Source of the DNA: Flavobacterium noncentrifugens
GTDB lineage: Bacteria > Bacteroidota > Bacteroidia > Flavobacteriales > Flavobacteriaceae
Assembly: GCF_900100375.1 (NCBI RefSeq)
Contig: NZ_FNEZ01000006.1
Span: forward strand, 62,001-126,000
Direction of reading: 5' to 3'
DNA: 64,000 bases
Below are positions 46,215 through 54,437 of the stretch, piece by piece. Position 1 is the stretch's first letter; every line of letters starts with the position of its first letter. The position numbers were made by a program, and so were the translations under genes. Below the pieces are notes generated by a model. The model ran no database searches. It saw nothing but the letters and a program-made list of their open reading frames with translations, and was not told the origin of the DNA.

Positions 46215-46264
46215 AATAATTTGCACTTTTAGAGCTTATAAAGGTAACGAAAATCTGACAATGA

Positions 46265-47050
46265 TTATTTTTTATTTTCGGCTTTTTCTTTCTCTTTTTG
46301 TGCTTTTTCGGCAGCCTCTTTTGCATTTTCAGCAGCTTCTTCATTTTTCTTTTCTGCTTCTTTCTTAGCTTTTTCAGCAGCTTTTTGCTTTTTCTTGAAA
46401 TATCCTCTTAACAGAAAGTTGTCTTTTGCAGCTTCCATATTTTCATCAAGCCCTTTGGTACTTTTACGAAGGTTTAAAATCGTCTTGTCGATGTTGTTTG
46501 CCATCGTCGGATCTTGTATTAATTTTCCTAAAGTTCCTTTTCCGCTGTTGACTTTTTGGAGGATTTCAGTAATTTCTCCGGTGGCAACCGCTGCATTATC
46601 CGCAGTTACCTGCAAACTTGCCATGATGGCATCGGTTTCAACAGGTTCAGATGATGGAATGCTTTGTCCGTCAACCGCAATTTTTGCTGTCGGGCTGCCT
46701 TGTGAAAGCACGAGGATTTTGTCGCCAATGATGCCTTCAGAACCGATTCCGGCTTCAGAATCGGCACGGATGAAACGCTGCACATCTTTCTTAATTAGCA
46801 GATCTACTTTTACGGTCGAATCGTTTATAATCCGAATATTATCAACAGTTCCAATATTAATTCCCGAAAAGCGAACAGTACTTCCCACCTGCAATCCGCC
46901 CACATTGTGAAATCTTGTGGTCAATTTTATAACCGGGTCGAACAGGTTTTTCTGCTTTCCAATGATAAAAATGGCAAGGACAAACAGCACCAGGCCAACT
47001 GCGATAAATATGCCCAAACGAACTTTGAAATTTTGTGTTTTTGCTTCCAT
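46265..47050 (-). CDS. mlaD: MlaD/MCE family lipid-transport substrate-binding protein
   Basis: A 261-residue inner-membrane-anchored MCE protein, the periplasmic lipid-binding part of an Mla-type ABC transporter for phospholipids between the membranes. Residues 11-30 are a single membrane anchor (LGIFIAVGLVLFVLAIFIIG). The MCE domain at 37-115 has TRFHNVGGLQVGSTVRFSGI and GSEGIIGDKILVLSQGS. A helical region follows, then a long Lys/Glu/Ala tail at 215-261 (KKQKAAEKAKKEAEKKNEEA). It lies 8 bp after the ATPase gene. The low-complexity tail is longer than I would expect in E. coli MlaD. Confidence 0.88.
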   Translation of the reverse strand: MEAKTQNFKVRLGIFIAVGLVLFVLAIFIIGKQKNLFDPVIKLTTRFHNVGGLQVGSTVRFSGINIGTVDNIRIINDSTVKVDLLIKKDVQRFIRADSEAGIGSEGIIGDKILVLSQGSPTAKIAVDGQSIPSSEPVETDAIMASLQVTADNAAVATGEITEILQKVNSGKGTLGKLIQDPTMANNIDKTILNLRKSTKGLDENMEAAKDNFLLRGYFKKKQKAAEKAKKEAEKKNEEAAENAKEAAEKAQKEKEKAENKK

Positions 47051-47058
47051 TTTAATGT

Positions 47059-47832
47059 TTATTTTTGATTTTTGAGACTTTGACTTTTGAAAAATGAACT
47101 GATGTAAGGATCGGAATCGCTTTCAAATTCGGCTAAACTTCCTTCTTTGTACACTTCGCCTTCTTTAAGCATAATGATCCGGTCGGCAACCGTTCGCACA
47201 CATTCGATATCATGCGTAATGATGATCGAAGCGGTTTTGTATTTTTCCTGAATGTCGTTGATCAGCATGCTGATTTCATTTGACGTTACCGGATCCAGAC
47301 CTGTTGTTGGCTCGTCATATAACATAATCGCCGGATCGACAATAATGGTTCTTGCCAAGCTGATCCTTTTTCGCATTCCGCCCGAAAGTTCCGATGGCAT
47401 TTTATCAATTGCATCAGGCAAACCTACGTTTTCCAGCACTTCATTGACTTTTTGCGAAATTTCTTCTTCAGACAAATCTTTTTTGATGCGGCGCAACGGA
47501 AATTCAAGGTTTTCTTTTACGGTCATCGAATCGTACAACGCGCCGCTTTGGAATAAAAATCCGATTTTCTTGCGGGTTTCTTCCAGTTCTTCGCGTTTGG
47601 CGCCATTGACTTCATCGCCCAAAACTTCGATCGTTCCTGAATCTGCTTTGAGCAAACGCACAATGCATTTGATCAGGACCGACTTTCCGGTTCCGGATTT
47701 TCCAAGAACGACAAGATTTTCTTCTTTATTCAGTTGTAGCGAAACACCTTTGAGCACTTCATTCCCGCCGAAACTGATTTTCAGATCTTTGATGTCAATT
47801 ACTGCTTCTGTATTTTTATTTTCGGTACTCAT
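47059..47832 (-). CDS. mlaF: Mla-type ABC transporter ATP-binding protein
   Basis: A 257-residue cytoplasmic ATPase. Walker A VLGKSGTGKSVLIK near 37-50, Q-loop LFQSGALYDSMTVKEN, signature ELSGGMRKRISLARTI, Walker B PAIMLYDEPTTGLDP, and the switch His in IIITHDIECV. The GALYDSMTV segment after the Q-loop and the SGGMRKR signature are typical of MlaF. Its start overlaps the permease stop by 4 bp, and mlaD follows after 8 bp, so the three genes form one operon that moves lipids between inner and outer membrane. Confidence 0.93.
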   Translation of the reverse strand: MSTENKNTEAVIDIKDLKISFGGNEVLKGVSLQLNKEENLVVLGKSGTGKSVLIKCIVRLLKADSGTIEVLGDEVNGAKREELEETRKKIGFLFQSGALYDSMTVKENLEFPLRRIKKDLSEEEISQKVNEVLENVGLPDAIDKMPSELSGGMRKRISLARTIIVDPAIMLYDEPTTGLDPVTSNEISMLINDIQEKYKTASIIITHDIECVRTVADRIIMLKEGEVYKEGSLAEFESDSDPYISSFFKSQSLKNQK

Positions 47833-48668
47833 AACAATAAATCGGTTATCTGAACGGCGAATAAATCAACTAAAATAACAAGCAGTGAAGCCATCACCAC
47901 CGCTGAATTTGCAGCAATACCAACACTTTCGGTTCCGCGTCCGGCGTTAAATCCTTTGTAACAGCCCACCATGCTGATCACAAACCCGAAGAAAAACGTT
48001 TTGATGAAAGCCGGAATGAAATCCATGAAAACGACTTTTCCGAAAGCCTGCGTGATAAACAATACAAAATTGACATCGCCTTTGATGTTCGCTCCTGCCC
48101 AGCTCCCCAAAATCCCGAGTGCATCAGCATATAAAACCAATAACGGAATCATTACTGTTGCCGCAACAACTCTTGGTACGATCAGGAATTTGATCGGGTT
48201 TGTAGAGGAAACTTCCATGGCTTCAATTTGTTCGGTGACACGCATAGAGCCCAATTCGGCGCCCATACTCGACCCGATTTTTCCCGCACAGATCAGCGCT
48301 GTAATCACCGGTCCCATTTCACGGATTAACGAAATTGCAACCATACTTGGAAGCATGTTTACGGCTCCAAAATTTACCAAAACCGGACGTGACTGAATTG
48401 TCAATACCAATCCGATGATCAATCCTGTGACAGAAATCAATCCGAGCGATTTGTTCCCAATCTGGAAACATTGTTTTAAGAATTCCTTGAATTCAAATCC
48501 GCGTGAAAAAGTGTTTCTGAAAACGCGCCCGATGAACAAAAATACATCGGCAAGGTTGATCAGAAATTTATTTAATGATGCGGTACTTTCCATCGAAGTA
48601 TCAGTCAGCGCTATGGATTTATTTCTCGCATAGCTTTTCATTTTAGTAATCGGAATACGCTGTTTCAT
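47829..48668 (-). CDS. mlaE: Mla-type ABC transporter permease
   Basis: A 279-residue inner-membrane permease of the MlaE family. About five or six hydrophobic segments are visible, for example LISVTGLIIGLVLTIQSR, VPRVVAATVMIPLLVLYADA and FFFGFVISMVGCYKGF. The MlaE hallmarks are EMGPVITALICAGKIGSSMG, AELGSMRVTEQIEAMEV and GTESVGIAANSAVVMASL. The N-terminus is longer than E. coli MlaE. ATG 48668 gives MKQRIPITKMKSYARNKS; a later ATG (11th codon) is possible. First gene of the mlaE-mlaF-mlaD run, just downstream of the AI-2E gene (30 bp). Confidence 0.93.
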   Translation of the reverse strand: MKQRIPITKMKSYARNKSIALTDTSMESTASLNKFLINLADVFLFIGRVFRNTFSRGFEFKEFLKQCFQIGNKSLGLISVTGLIIGLVLTIQSRPVLVNFGAVNMLPSMVAISLIREMGPVITALICAGKIGSSMGAELGSMRVTEQIEAMEVSSTNPIKFLIVPRVVAATVMIPLLVLYADALGILGSWAGANIKGDVNFVLFITQAFGKVVFMDFIPAFIKTFFFGFVISMVGCYKGFNAGRGTESVGIAANSAVVMASLLVILVDLFAVQITDLLL

Positions 48669-48697
48669 AAGATTTTGAAAATTTATTCTGATTAATA

Positions 48698-49891
48698 TTA
48701 TTGGGTTTGGTTGTTATCTTTAGTGGTCGTTTCGGTGAAGATTTTCACATCGGCGTTTGGATGCACATTGATTGTATCGGTGGCATTATCATGAAATTGC
48801 GGCAGTTTGATCCGGCGCCATTCGTAAGTTTTCGGCAAATCGTCGCCCATCAAATAACCCCAGGGTTCAAGACTTTCAATCTTATCAAAGATGACTTTTA
48901 AGATTGCAATCAACGGAATTGCGAGGAACATTCCTGAAAATCCGCCAAGCGCACCGCCGATGATAATTCCTACAATCGAAACGAGTGCATTTATTTCTAC
49001 TTTAGAACTTACAATCATTGGAACCAATAAATTATTATCAATCAATTGAACCACTACATTGACGATTAAAATCCCGAGAACGATCGACAAATCTGCATTT
49101 CCTGTTAGCGATGCAACGACACTGATCACGCCTGCAATCAAAATCCCAATATATGGAATCAGGTTTAAAAGCCCGGTTAAAATCCCGAGTAAGATTGCAT
49201 ATTTTAATCCGATGATCATAAATCCGACTGCTGTTAGCACGGAAACCACAACCATTTCGATCAGCAACCCAACAATGTAACTCTGAACGGAAACCTTGAT
49301 CTGTTTCAATATTTCACGCAGTTTCAGATGGTGCTCCGGTTTAAACAATTTGCACAGGAATTTAATGAAATGCGTTCTGTACAATAAGATCAGAAAAGTA
49401 TAAATCGGGATTAGCATCAAATTCACCAATACATCTGAAAACGACAATAAAGTCGTGCTTACGATTTGTTTTCCCGTTTCCATCGAACCTTTAGTCGCAT
49501 CATTTAGTAGTCTTTTCTGTTCGGTTTTGCTAAGGTTGAAACGTTCGCGTACAAATTCCTGCAAATTATTGGCATGGATCGAAACATTTTGCTTGATCTT
49601 GCCCCAGTCGTTAGCCATATCGCCAATCTGCAATGATATAAAATACATGATCCCAACGAAAAACAGCACAAAAAGAATTACACTTAAAATCACTGCAATG
49701 ACATGTGGAAGATGAAGTTTCAAGTTAAAAAAAATGACCACTGGCCTCAATAATATTGCAAAAAGCAAAGACATCAAAAGCGGAATTACAATGCTTTGCG
49801 CCAAATAAAATGAGCCCAATATTAAAACCAGGCTCAGCAAGGTAAATGCGAACTTGGCGTAAAACGGAAAATGTAAAGTAGAGTTGTTCAT
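48698..49891 (-). CDS. AI-2E/PerM family membrane transporter
   Basis: A 397-residue inner-membrane protein of the AI-2E transporter (PerM/YdiK/TqsA) family. It has the typical layout: two paired membrane segments at the N-terminus (FAFTLLSLVLILGSFYLAQS, VIPLLMSLLFAILLRPVVIF), a helical soluble region at 90-150, and a C-terminal cluster (LLNLIPYIGILIAGVISVVA, IIIGGALGGFSGMFLAIPLI). The motif LIPYIG and GGxxGFxGMFLAIPL are family signatures. Export of small molecules or Na+(Li+)/H+ antiport is known for some members; which applies here is unknown. It may start the Mla transcript. Confidence 0.88.
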   Translation of the reverse strand: MNNSTLHFPFYAKFAFTLLSLVLILGSFYLAQSIVIPLLMSLLFAILLRPVVIFFNLKLHLPHVIAVILSVILFVLFFVGIMYFISLQIGDMANDWGKIKQNVSIHANNLQEFVRERFNLSKTEQKRLLNDATKGSMETGKQIVSTTLLSFSDVLVNLMLIPIYTFLILLYRTHFIKFLCKLFKPEHHLKLREILKQIKVSVQSYIVGLLIEMVVVSVLTAVGFMIIGLKYAILLGILTGLLNLIPYIGILIAGVISVVASLTGNADLSIVLGILIVNVVVQLIDNNLLVPMIVSSKVEINALVSIVGIIIGGALGGFSGMFLAIPLIAILKVIFDKIESLEPWGYLMGDDLPKTYEWRRIKLPQFHDNATDTINVHPNADVKIFTETTTKDNNQTQ

Positions 49892-50168
49892 CGGGTCAAA
49901 GGTGTTAATTATCTGTCTTTGCGCGATTACAGAACAAGTTTAATTTGTTATAAAATTCCCACAGAACATGCAAATCATCTCTAAACCCTTACATATAAAG
50001 GAAACATAAATCAATGCTGATTTTTAAAATTCAATTTAGCAGCGTTGAAAACCGATTGTTATAAATGTTGGTCACTTAAATAGGTGGTTGGAATTTGTAC
50101 AGAAATATATAAGATGAATATAATTCCCTATCTTTAATCTGAAATTCGAATATTAAAATGACCCCATT
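49892..50168. other. intergenic region, no gene seen
   Basis: AT-rich divergent region between the AI-2E gene and the small secreted protein. CCTATCTTTA at about 50128-50137 resembles a -7 box for the plus-strand gene. Nothing else is recognisable. Confidence 0.4.
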
Positions 50169-50423
50169 ATGAAAAAGACACTTTTAACATTCATTGCATT
50201 TTTTGCTTTTATCTGCATTTTATCAGCGCAAAACAACAACAAAACCCAGCCGCAACAAGCACCGGTCCAAAAACAAAAAGATCCTGAGAAAAAGGTGGAA
50301 AACACTACAAATAATGAATTTCAAAATCAAAAAGCCGATGAAGCCAGGCAAAAACAGGAAGCCAAGCGCAAGGCCATGAAGGAAAAAGCAAAAGCCAAAA
50401 TCGACGAAGCTGAAAAGAAATAA
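50169..50423 (+). CDS. small secreted charged protein
   Basis: An 84-residue exported protein. Residues 1-20 are a signal peptide (KKTLLTFIAFFAFICILSAQ). The rest is low-complexity: Gln/Asn/Pro-rich at 22-36, then Lys/Glu/Ala-rich helix to the end (ARQKQEAKRKAMKEKAKAKI). It is probably unfolded or coiled coil in the periplasm. No family recognised. The gene is monocistronic with its own terminator at 50446-50478. Confidence 0.65.
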   Translation: MKKTLLTFIAFFAFICILSAQNNNKTQPQQAPVQKQKDPEKKVENTTNNEFQNQKADEARQKQEAKRKAMKEKAKAKIDEAEKK

Positions 50424-50445
50424 AATCCCTACAAAATCTATAAAT

Positions 50446-50478
50446 CTAAAGCTGTAATGAATAATTGCAGCTTTTTTA
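50446..50478 (+). terminator. terminator of the small secreted protein gene
   Basis: TAAAGCTG and GCAGCTTTTTT pair around a 12-base loop, with a T run on the plus strand. Confidence 0.75.
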
Positions 50479-50535
50479 TTATTTATAAGCCGCACACCGT
50501 TTTTTTAGGTATTTTTAGGCTTCAAAAACAACCTC

Positions 50536-51303
50536 ATGAAAAAATACATTATTATCGCAACTGCTTTTCTTATGTCGGCACAAATACAGGCACAACTCAA
50601 ACCGGTCGCTTACAAAGACGGTGCTCAAAAATTAAACGGATTTGCTTCTGTTCCCCAAAAAAACACACATTCAAGCGCTGGAATACTGATTCTTCCGGCG
50701 TGGAAAGGCATTGACAAACATTCAAAAGATACTGCTGAACAATTGGCCGCTTTGGGTTACAACGCTTTCATAGCTGATATTTACGGCGAAGGAAATTATC
50801 CAAAAGACACGAACGAAGCTGGAAAACAAGCCGGATTCTACAAAAAAAATTATGCAGAATACCAAAAACGCATTGCCTTGGCATTGGAACAATTAATTGC
50901 GTCGGGTGCCAATAAAGATAAGATCGTCGTCATTGGATATTGTTTCGGCGGAACTGGGGCGATCGAAGCCGCCCGCGCCGGAATGAATGTAAAAGGTGTC
51001 GTTTCTTTTCATGGCGGACTTGGGAAAGATGCTTCACGCAGCAGCAAACCGATCACGCCTAAAGTTTTGGTTTGCCACGGTGCCGACGACAATTATGTAA
51101 CAGCAACAGAAGTCGCTTCATTCCAGGATGAAATGCGTACCTCAAACGCCGACTGGCAAATGATTTATTACGCGAATTCAGTTCATGCTTTTACTGATCC
51201 TGAAGCCGGGAACGACAATTCAAAAGGTGCAGCTTACAATGAAAAGGCAGCCAAAAGATCATGGGAACATTTTATGGTTTTCCTGAAGGAAGTATTAGAA
51301 TAA
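50536..51303 (+). CDS. exported dienelactone hydrolase family protein
   Basis: A 255-residue alpha/beta hydrolase of the dienelactone hydrolase family with a signal peptide at 1-20 (IIIATAFLMSAQIQAQ). The nucleophile is Cys136 in IGYCFGGTGA, typical of DLH rather than serine esterases; the acid lies in CHGADDNYVT and the His in NSVHAFTDP. YNAFIADIYGEG near 75-86 and the Glu region match the family. Natural substrate unknown; many exported members act on ester or lactone metabolites. First gene of a short plus-strand run with DUF3667 and M28 genes, spacing 12 and 10 bp. Confidence 0.88.
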   Translation: MKKYIIIATAFLMSAQIQAQLKPVAYKDGAQKLNGFASVPQKNTHSSAGILILPAWKGIDKHSKDTAEQLAALGYNAFIADIYGEGNYPKDTNEAGKQAGFYKKNYAEYQKRIALALEQLIASGANKDKIVVIGYCFGGTGAIEAARAGMNVKGVVSFHGGLGKDASRSSKPITPKVLVCHGADDNYVTATEVASFQDEMRTSNADWQMIYYANSVHAFTDPEAGNDNSKGAAYNEKAAKRSWEHFMVFLKEVLE

Positions 51304-51315
51304 TCAAATCCATTT

Positions 51316-52374
51316 ATGGCGCATCACGACATACGAAAGGACAAAACCTGCCTGAATTGTTTTCATGTTGTTGAAAACCGATTTTGCCCGAACTGCGGCC
51401 AGGAAAATACCGAAACCAGACAATCGTTCGGGCATCTGATCACGCATTTTGCGGAAGATTTTACGCATTATGACAATGCATTCTGGACAACGATCAAATA
51501 CCTTTTGTTTAGGCCAGCACTTTTAACGAAGGAATATTTATCCGGAAAAAGGCAAAGTTTTGTACCTCCGGTAAAGCTTTACATATTTGTGAGTTTCGTA
51601 ACTTTTTTCTTGCTAAGCGTGCTGCCGTCAGGATTTGAATCCAATTCTGAATCAGAAAAAGCCGCCAAATCCCAAAAACAAATCGAAGCCGAGAAGCAAG
51701 CCGAAACGGAAAACAAGGCCAAAATCATTAAAAAAGCAAAATTTTTTACTGCACATGGTGATGCACAAAAAGCACTTGATTCGGTTGCCAAAAAACAGGG
51801 CGAAGATGATTTTGATTTTGTACAGTATCCTACAGTTGCGGCTTACGATTCCGTTCAAAAACTGAAGCCCGAAAGCAAGCGAAACGGAACAGTCATGAGT
51901 TGGCTTAAAAAAATTACGATCCAACTCAGGCAAAAAGCCAAAGAAGACCACTTTACAGAAAAATTCAAGGAAACTTTATTCCACAATATCCCGAAAGCAC
52001 TGTTTTTATATATGCCGTTCTTCGCGTTCTGGCTTTGGGTTTTCCACTCCAAAAAACGCTGGTTTTATTTTGACCACGGTATTTTTACACTGCATTATTT
52101 CTCGTTCCTGCTGTTTACATTTTCAATTGTCACCATCATTGGTGGTGTTACCGATCATTTTGACAATACTATCGTTAATACTTTCGATGGTTTCCTTAGA
52201 TTTGGTTTGGTTTGCTGGTGGTTTTTTTACTTCTTTCGTTCGCATCGCAAATTTTATGAAGAAAGCCGCCTGGTATCAAGATCGAAAGGCTTGCTGCTGT
52301 TTTTCATCAATATGCTTTTTATCTTTATTTTCCTGATGATACTGATGATCATTTCAGCCTTGACCACTCATTAA
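51316..52374 (+). CDS. DUF3667 membrane protein with N-terminal zinc ribbon
   Basis: A 352-residue inner-membrane protein. Four Cys at 12, 15, 24 and 27 (TCLNCFHVV, FCPNCGQEN) form a small zinc ribbon. The DUF3667 signature follows (FGHLITHFAEDFTHYDNAFW, RPALLTKEYLSGKRQSFVPP, VKLYIFVSFVTFFLL). A charged insertion at about 112-205 (KSQKQIEAEKQAETENKAK) lies before three further membrane helices. Role unknown. It has a paralogue at the right edge of the window (63293). It lies between the hydrolase and the peptidase in an apparent operon. Confidence 0.88.
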   Translation: MAHHDIRKDKTCLNCFHVVENRFCPNCGQENTETRQSFGHLITHFAEDFTHYDNAFWTTIKYLLFRPALLTKEYLSGKRQSFVPPVKLYIFVSFVTFFLLSVLPSGFESNSESEKAAKSQKQIEAEKQAETENKAKIIKKAKFFTAHGDAQKALDSVAKKQGEDDFDFVQYPTVAAYDSVQKLKPESKRNGTVMSWLKKITIQLRQKAKEDHFTEKFKETLFHNIPKALFLYMPFFAFWLWVFHSKKRWFYFDHGIFTLHYFSFLLFTFSIVTIIGGVTDHFDNTIVNTFDGFLRFGLVCWWFFYFFRSHRKFYEESRLVSRSKGLLLFFINMLFIFIFLMILMIISALTTH

Positions 52375-52384
52375 TAGTTACTTT

Positions 52385-53404
52385 ATGAAAAAATACATCA
52401 TTTTTATTTCGGCTGTTTTTTTTATCGGATGTAAAACCGGGGTCGGACTTCGGGCAGACAATTCGGATGCATCTAAATACATCAATTACATTTCTGAAAA
52501 AGACCTGAAAACAAACTTGTATGTCGTGGCATCCGATGAAATGCAAGGCCGCGAAACAGGTTCCGAAGGCCAGAAAAAAGCCGGAAAATATCTGATCCGC
52601 CAATATGAAGCCAGTAAAATTCCGTTTCCTACTGGAGCCGATAGTTTTTACCAGAAAGTCCCGGCTGAATTCATGAATAAAAAACGCAACGAAAACCTTG
52701 GCGATTCCGAAAACATCTGGGCATTTATCAAAGGCTCTGAAAAACCCGATGAAATCGTAGTGGTTTCAGCGCATTACGATCACGTCGGAATGAAAAATGG
52801 CGAAATTTACAATGGTGCAGATGATGATGGTTCAGGAACTGTCGCGGTTTTGGAAATCGCCAAGGCATTCGCAAAAGCGAAAAAAGAAGGCCACGGCCCA
52901 AAACGGTCGATCCTGTTTTTACATGTCACCGGAGAAGAGCACGGCTTGCACGGATCGCGGTATTATTCTGAAAACCCGCTGTTTCCATTGGCGAATACCG
53001 TCGCCGATGTCAATATCGATATGATCGGACGCCATGATGATGCGCATCTCGATTCAAGCAAATATGTTTACGTCATTGGATCGGATTACCTTTCATCTGA
53101 TTTGTACAACATCTGTGAATCAGCAAATAAAAAATATGTAAACCTGAGCTTGGATTATAAATTCAACGATCGAAACGACCCAAACCGTTTTTATTATCGT
53201 TCTGACCATTACAATTTTGCCAAAAACGGCATTCCGTCGGTATTCTTTTTTACAGGAACGCATGCCGATTACCACAAACCCGGCGATAAAGTAGAAAAAA
53301 TAGAGTTTGATGCACTAACCAAAAGAACCCAACTCGCATTTGCTGTAGTGTGGGAAATTGCCAATAGGAAAAATCGCCTCGTAATTGATAAAGACGGAAA
53401 ATAA
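52385..53404 (+). CDS. M28 family metallopeptidase lipoprotein
   Basis: A 339-residue zinc aminopeptidase-like protein. The N-terminus KKYIIFISAVFFIGCKTG is a lipoprotein signal with Cys16 as lipidation site, so it is anchored to a membrane, probably the outer one. Co-catalytic zinc ligands: H130 and D132 in SAHYDHVGM, D147 in GADDDGSGT, E184/E185 in TGEEHGLHG, D212 in NIDMIGRHD and the late His in RSDHYNFAKNGIP. PA-like spacer is small. M28 enzymes of this type remove N-terminal residues from peptides. Last gene of the plus-strand run; a hairpin follows at 53512-53542. Confidence 0.92.
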   Translation: MKKYIIFISAVFFIGCKTGVGLRADNSDASKYINYISEKDLKTNLYVVASDEMQGRETGSEGQKKAGKYLIRQYEASKIPFPTGADSFYQKVPAEFMNKKRNENLGDSENIWAFIKGSEKPDEIVVVSAHYDHVGMKNGEIYNGADDDGSGTVAVLEIAKAFAKAKKEGHGPKRSILFLHVTGEEHGLHGSRYYSENPLFPLANTVADVNIDMIGRHDDAHLDSSKYVYVIGSDYLSSDLYNICESANKKYVNLSLDYKFNDRNDPNRFYYRSDHYNFAKNGIPSVFFFTGTHADYHKPGDKVEKIEFDALTKRTQLAFAVVWEIANRKNRLVIDKDGK

Positions 53405-53511
53405 GTGTCATTAAACTTGTAGATTCCTTAATGATAAATTGACTTCTTTAAAAGCAAATATTCCTAATTTTGGGTTTACACAGATTGTTTCAATATTTAG
53501 GATTAAGTTAG

Positions 53512-53542
53512 AAAAAGGATTTGCCGAAAGCAGATCCTTTTT
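53512..53542 (+). terminator. terminator after the M28 peptidase
   Basis: AAAAAGGAT pairs with ATCCTTTTTT around a 12-base loop, about 110 bp after the peptidase stop codon. Confidence 0.7.
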
Positions 53543-53547
53543 TGCGT

Positions 53548-53757
53548 TTAATATTTTGTGTAGAGTGATTTCACACAATCAGCACAGACTTTTTCGCTAA
53601 GCTTTGCGACAAATGCTGTCAGGCAGATGGAACCATCATGCCATTTTCCTTCCTGTGTCCATACTTTTTTCACAGATGGATTGTTCGTCAGGATCACAGG
53701 ATCTATAGAGATGGAAATTTCCGTTAACGATGTGCATTTCGCCTGAGATTCCGTATT
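53548..53757 (-). pseudogene. gene remnant, C-terminal piece of an unknown protein
   Basis: A 69-codon minus-strand frame with no start codon, ending in TAA at 53550-53548. It reads as real protein (VKKVWTQEGKWHDGSICLTA, KLSEKVCADCVKSLY). The end CADCVKSLYTKY resembles the short Cys-containing tails of some bacterial signalling proteins. The frame is closed upstream by a stop at 53758-53760. It may be the decayed 3' end of a larger gene. Low certainty. Confidence 0.4.
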
Positions 53758-53817
53758 TTAATATGCTATAGCTTCTTTTATGATTTGGGTTGTTTTTATG
53801 GATGAAAATCTGGCTTA

Positions 53818-54078
53818 TCAGTATGGTTTTTCGTTTTTTACAATTTGGATTTTACCAATCGGGATCGTATCTGTCGCATCTTGCGTGATAATAACACCAA
53901 GCATTTCCAGCGGAATATCCGGCATTTCTTCGCCCAGGCGTTTAATCTCATCAAACAATTCTTTCAAATCCTTCTGGTTCAAGACAATGGTATCGCCCTG
54001 GTCAATTTTGTGTGTAATGATATAATCCCTAAGCAAAGGCAAAGTGATCTTTTTTGCGATGGTGATGAATTCTGACAT
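53818..54078 (-). CDS. hypothetical protein, 86 residues
   Basis: A small acidic, mostly helical protein (MSEFITIAKKITLPLLRDYI) followed by two predicted strands (PLEMLGVIITQDATDTIPIG). No signal peptide or membrane helix. The plus-strand frame covering the same bases has less protein-like composition. I recognise no family. It lies between a gene remnant and the tRNA-His island, and may itself be accessory. Confidence 0.6.
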   Translation of the reverse strand: MSEFITIAKKITLPLLRDYIITHKIDQGDTIVLNQKDLKELFDEIKRLGEEMPDIPLEMLGVIITQDATDTIPIGKIQIVKNEKPY

Positions 54079-54198
54079 AGCTTTTTTTATTCTAAGTTAG
54101 AGTTTTAAAAAAACAGTGGGTGTATTTTTAAGTTTTAATTGGGAGAAAAGTAAGGAAAATCCGAGGCTGAAAAGTGCCAGGGTTCTTAAAATTACAAG

Positions 54199-54283
54199 GC
54201 ATAAAAAAAGCCCTGAGTTTCCTCAAGGCTTTATAACTATGGGTGAATGACCGGGTTCGAACCGGCGACCCTCGGCACCACAA
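54199..54283. repeat. 85-bp direct repeat, distal att copy with tRNA-His fragment
   Basis: Identical over 85 bp to 55385-55469. It carries, on the minus strand, the tRNA-His 3' part from the anticodon loop onward (54242-54283) and the tRNA terminator (54202-54233). The tRNA piece has no 5' half and is not functional. It is the far end of the island. Confidence 0.9.
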
Positions 54284-54437
54284 TTTTAGGACTTATTGTC
54301 AACTTTGTTATTGCTAGAATTCATTATCTAAATTGTTTCCTGAGAATGTAAATAGTACGCGGAGTTATGCACAGAATCTTTGTATCAGCAATGTAATTTA
54401 TCAAAAAATTTGACTACATTTCAAAAGATAAATTAAT

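Noticed and set aside
54242-54283. Second tRNA gene
   Set aside because: Only the 3' part from the anticodon loop is present; it is the distal att copy.
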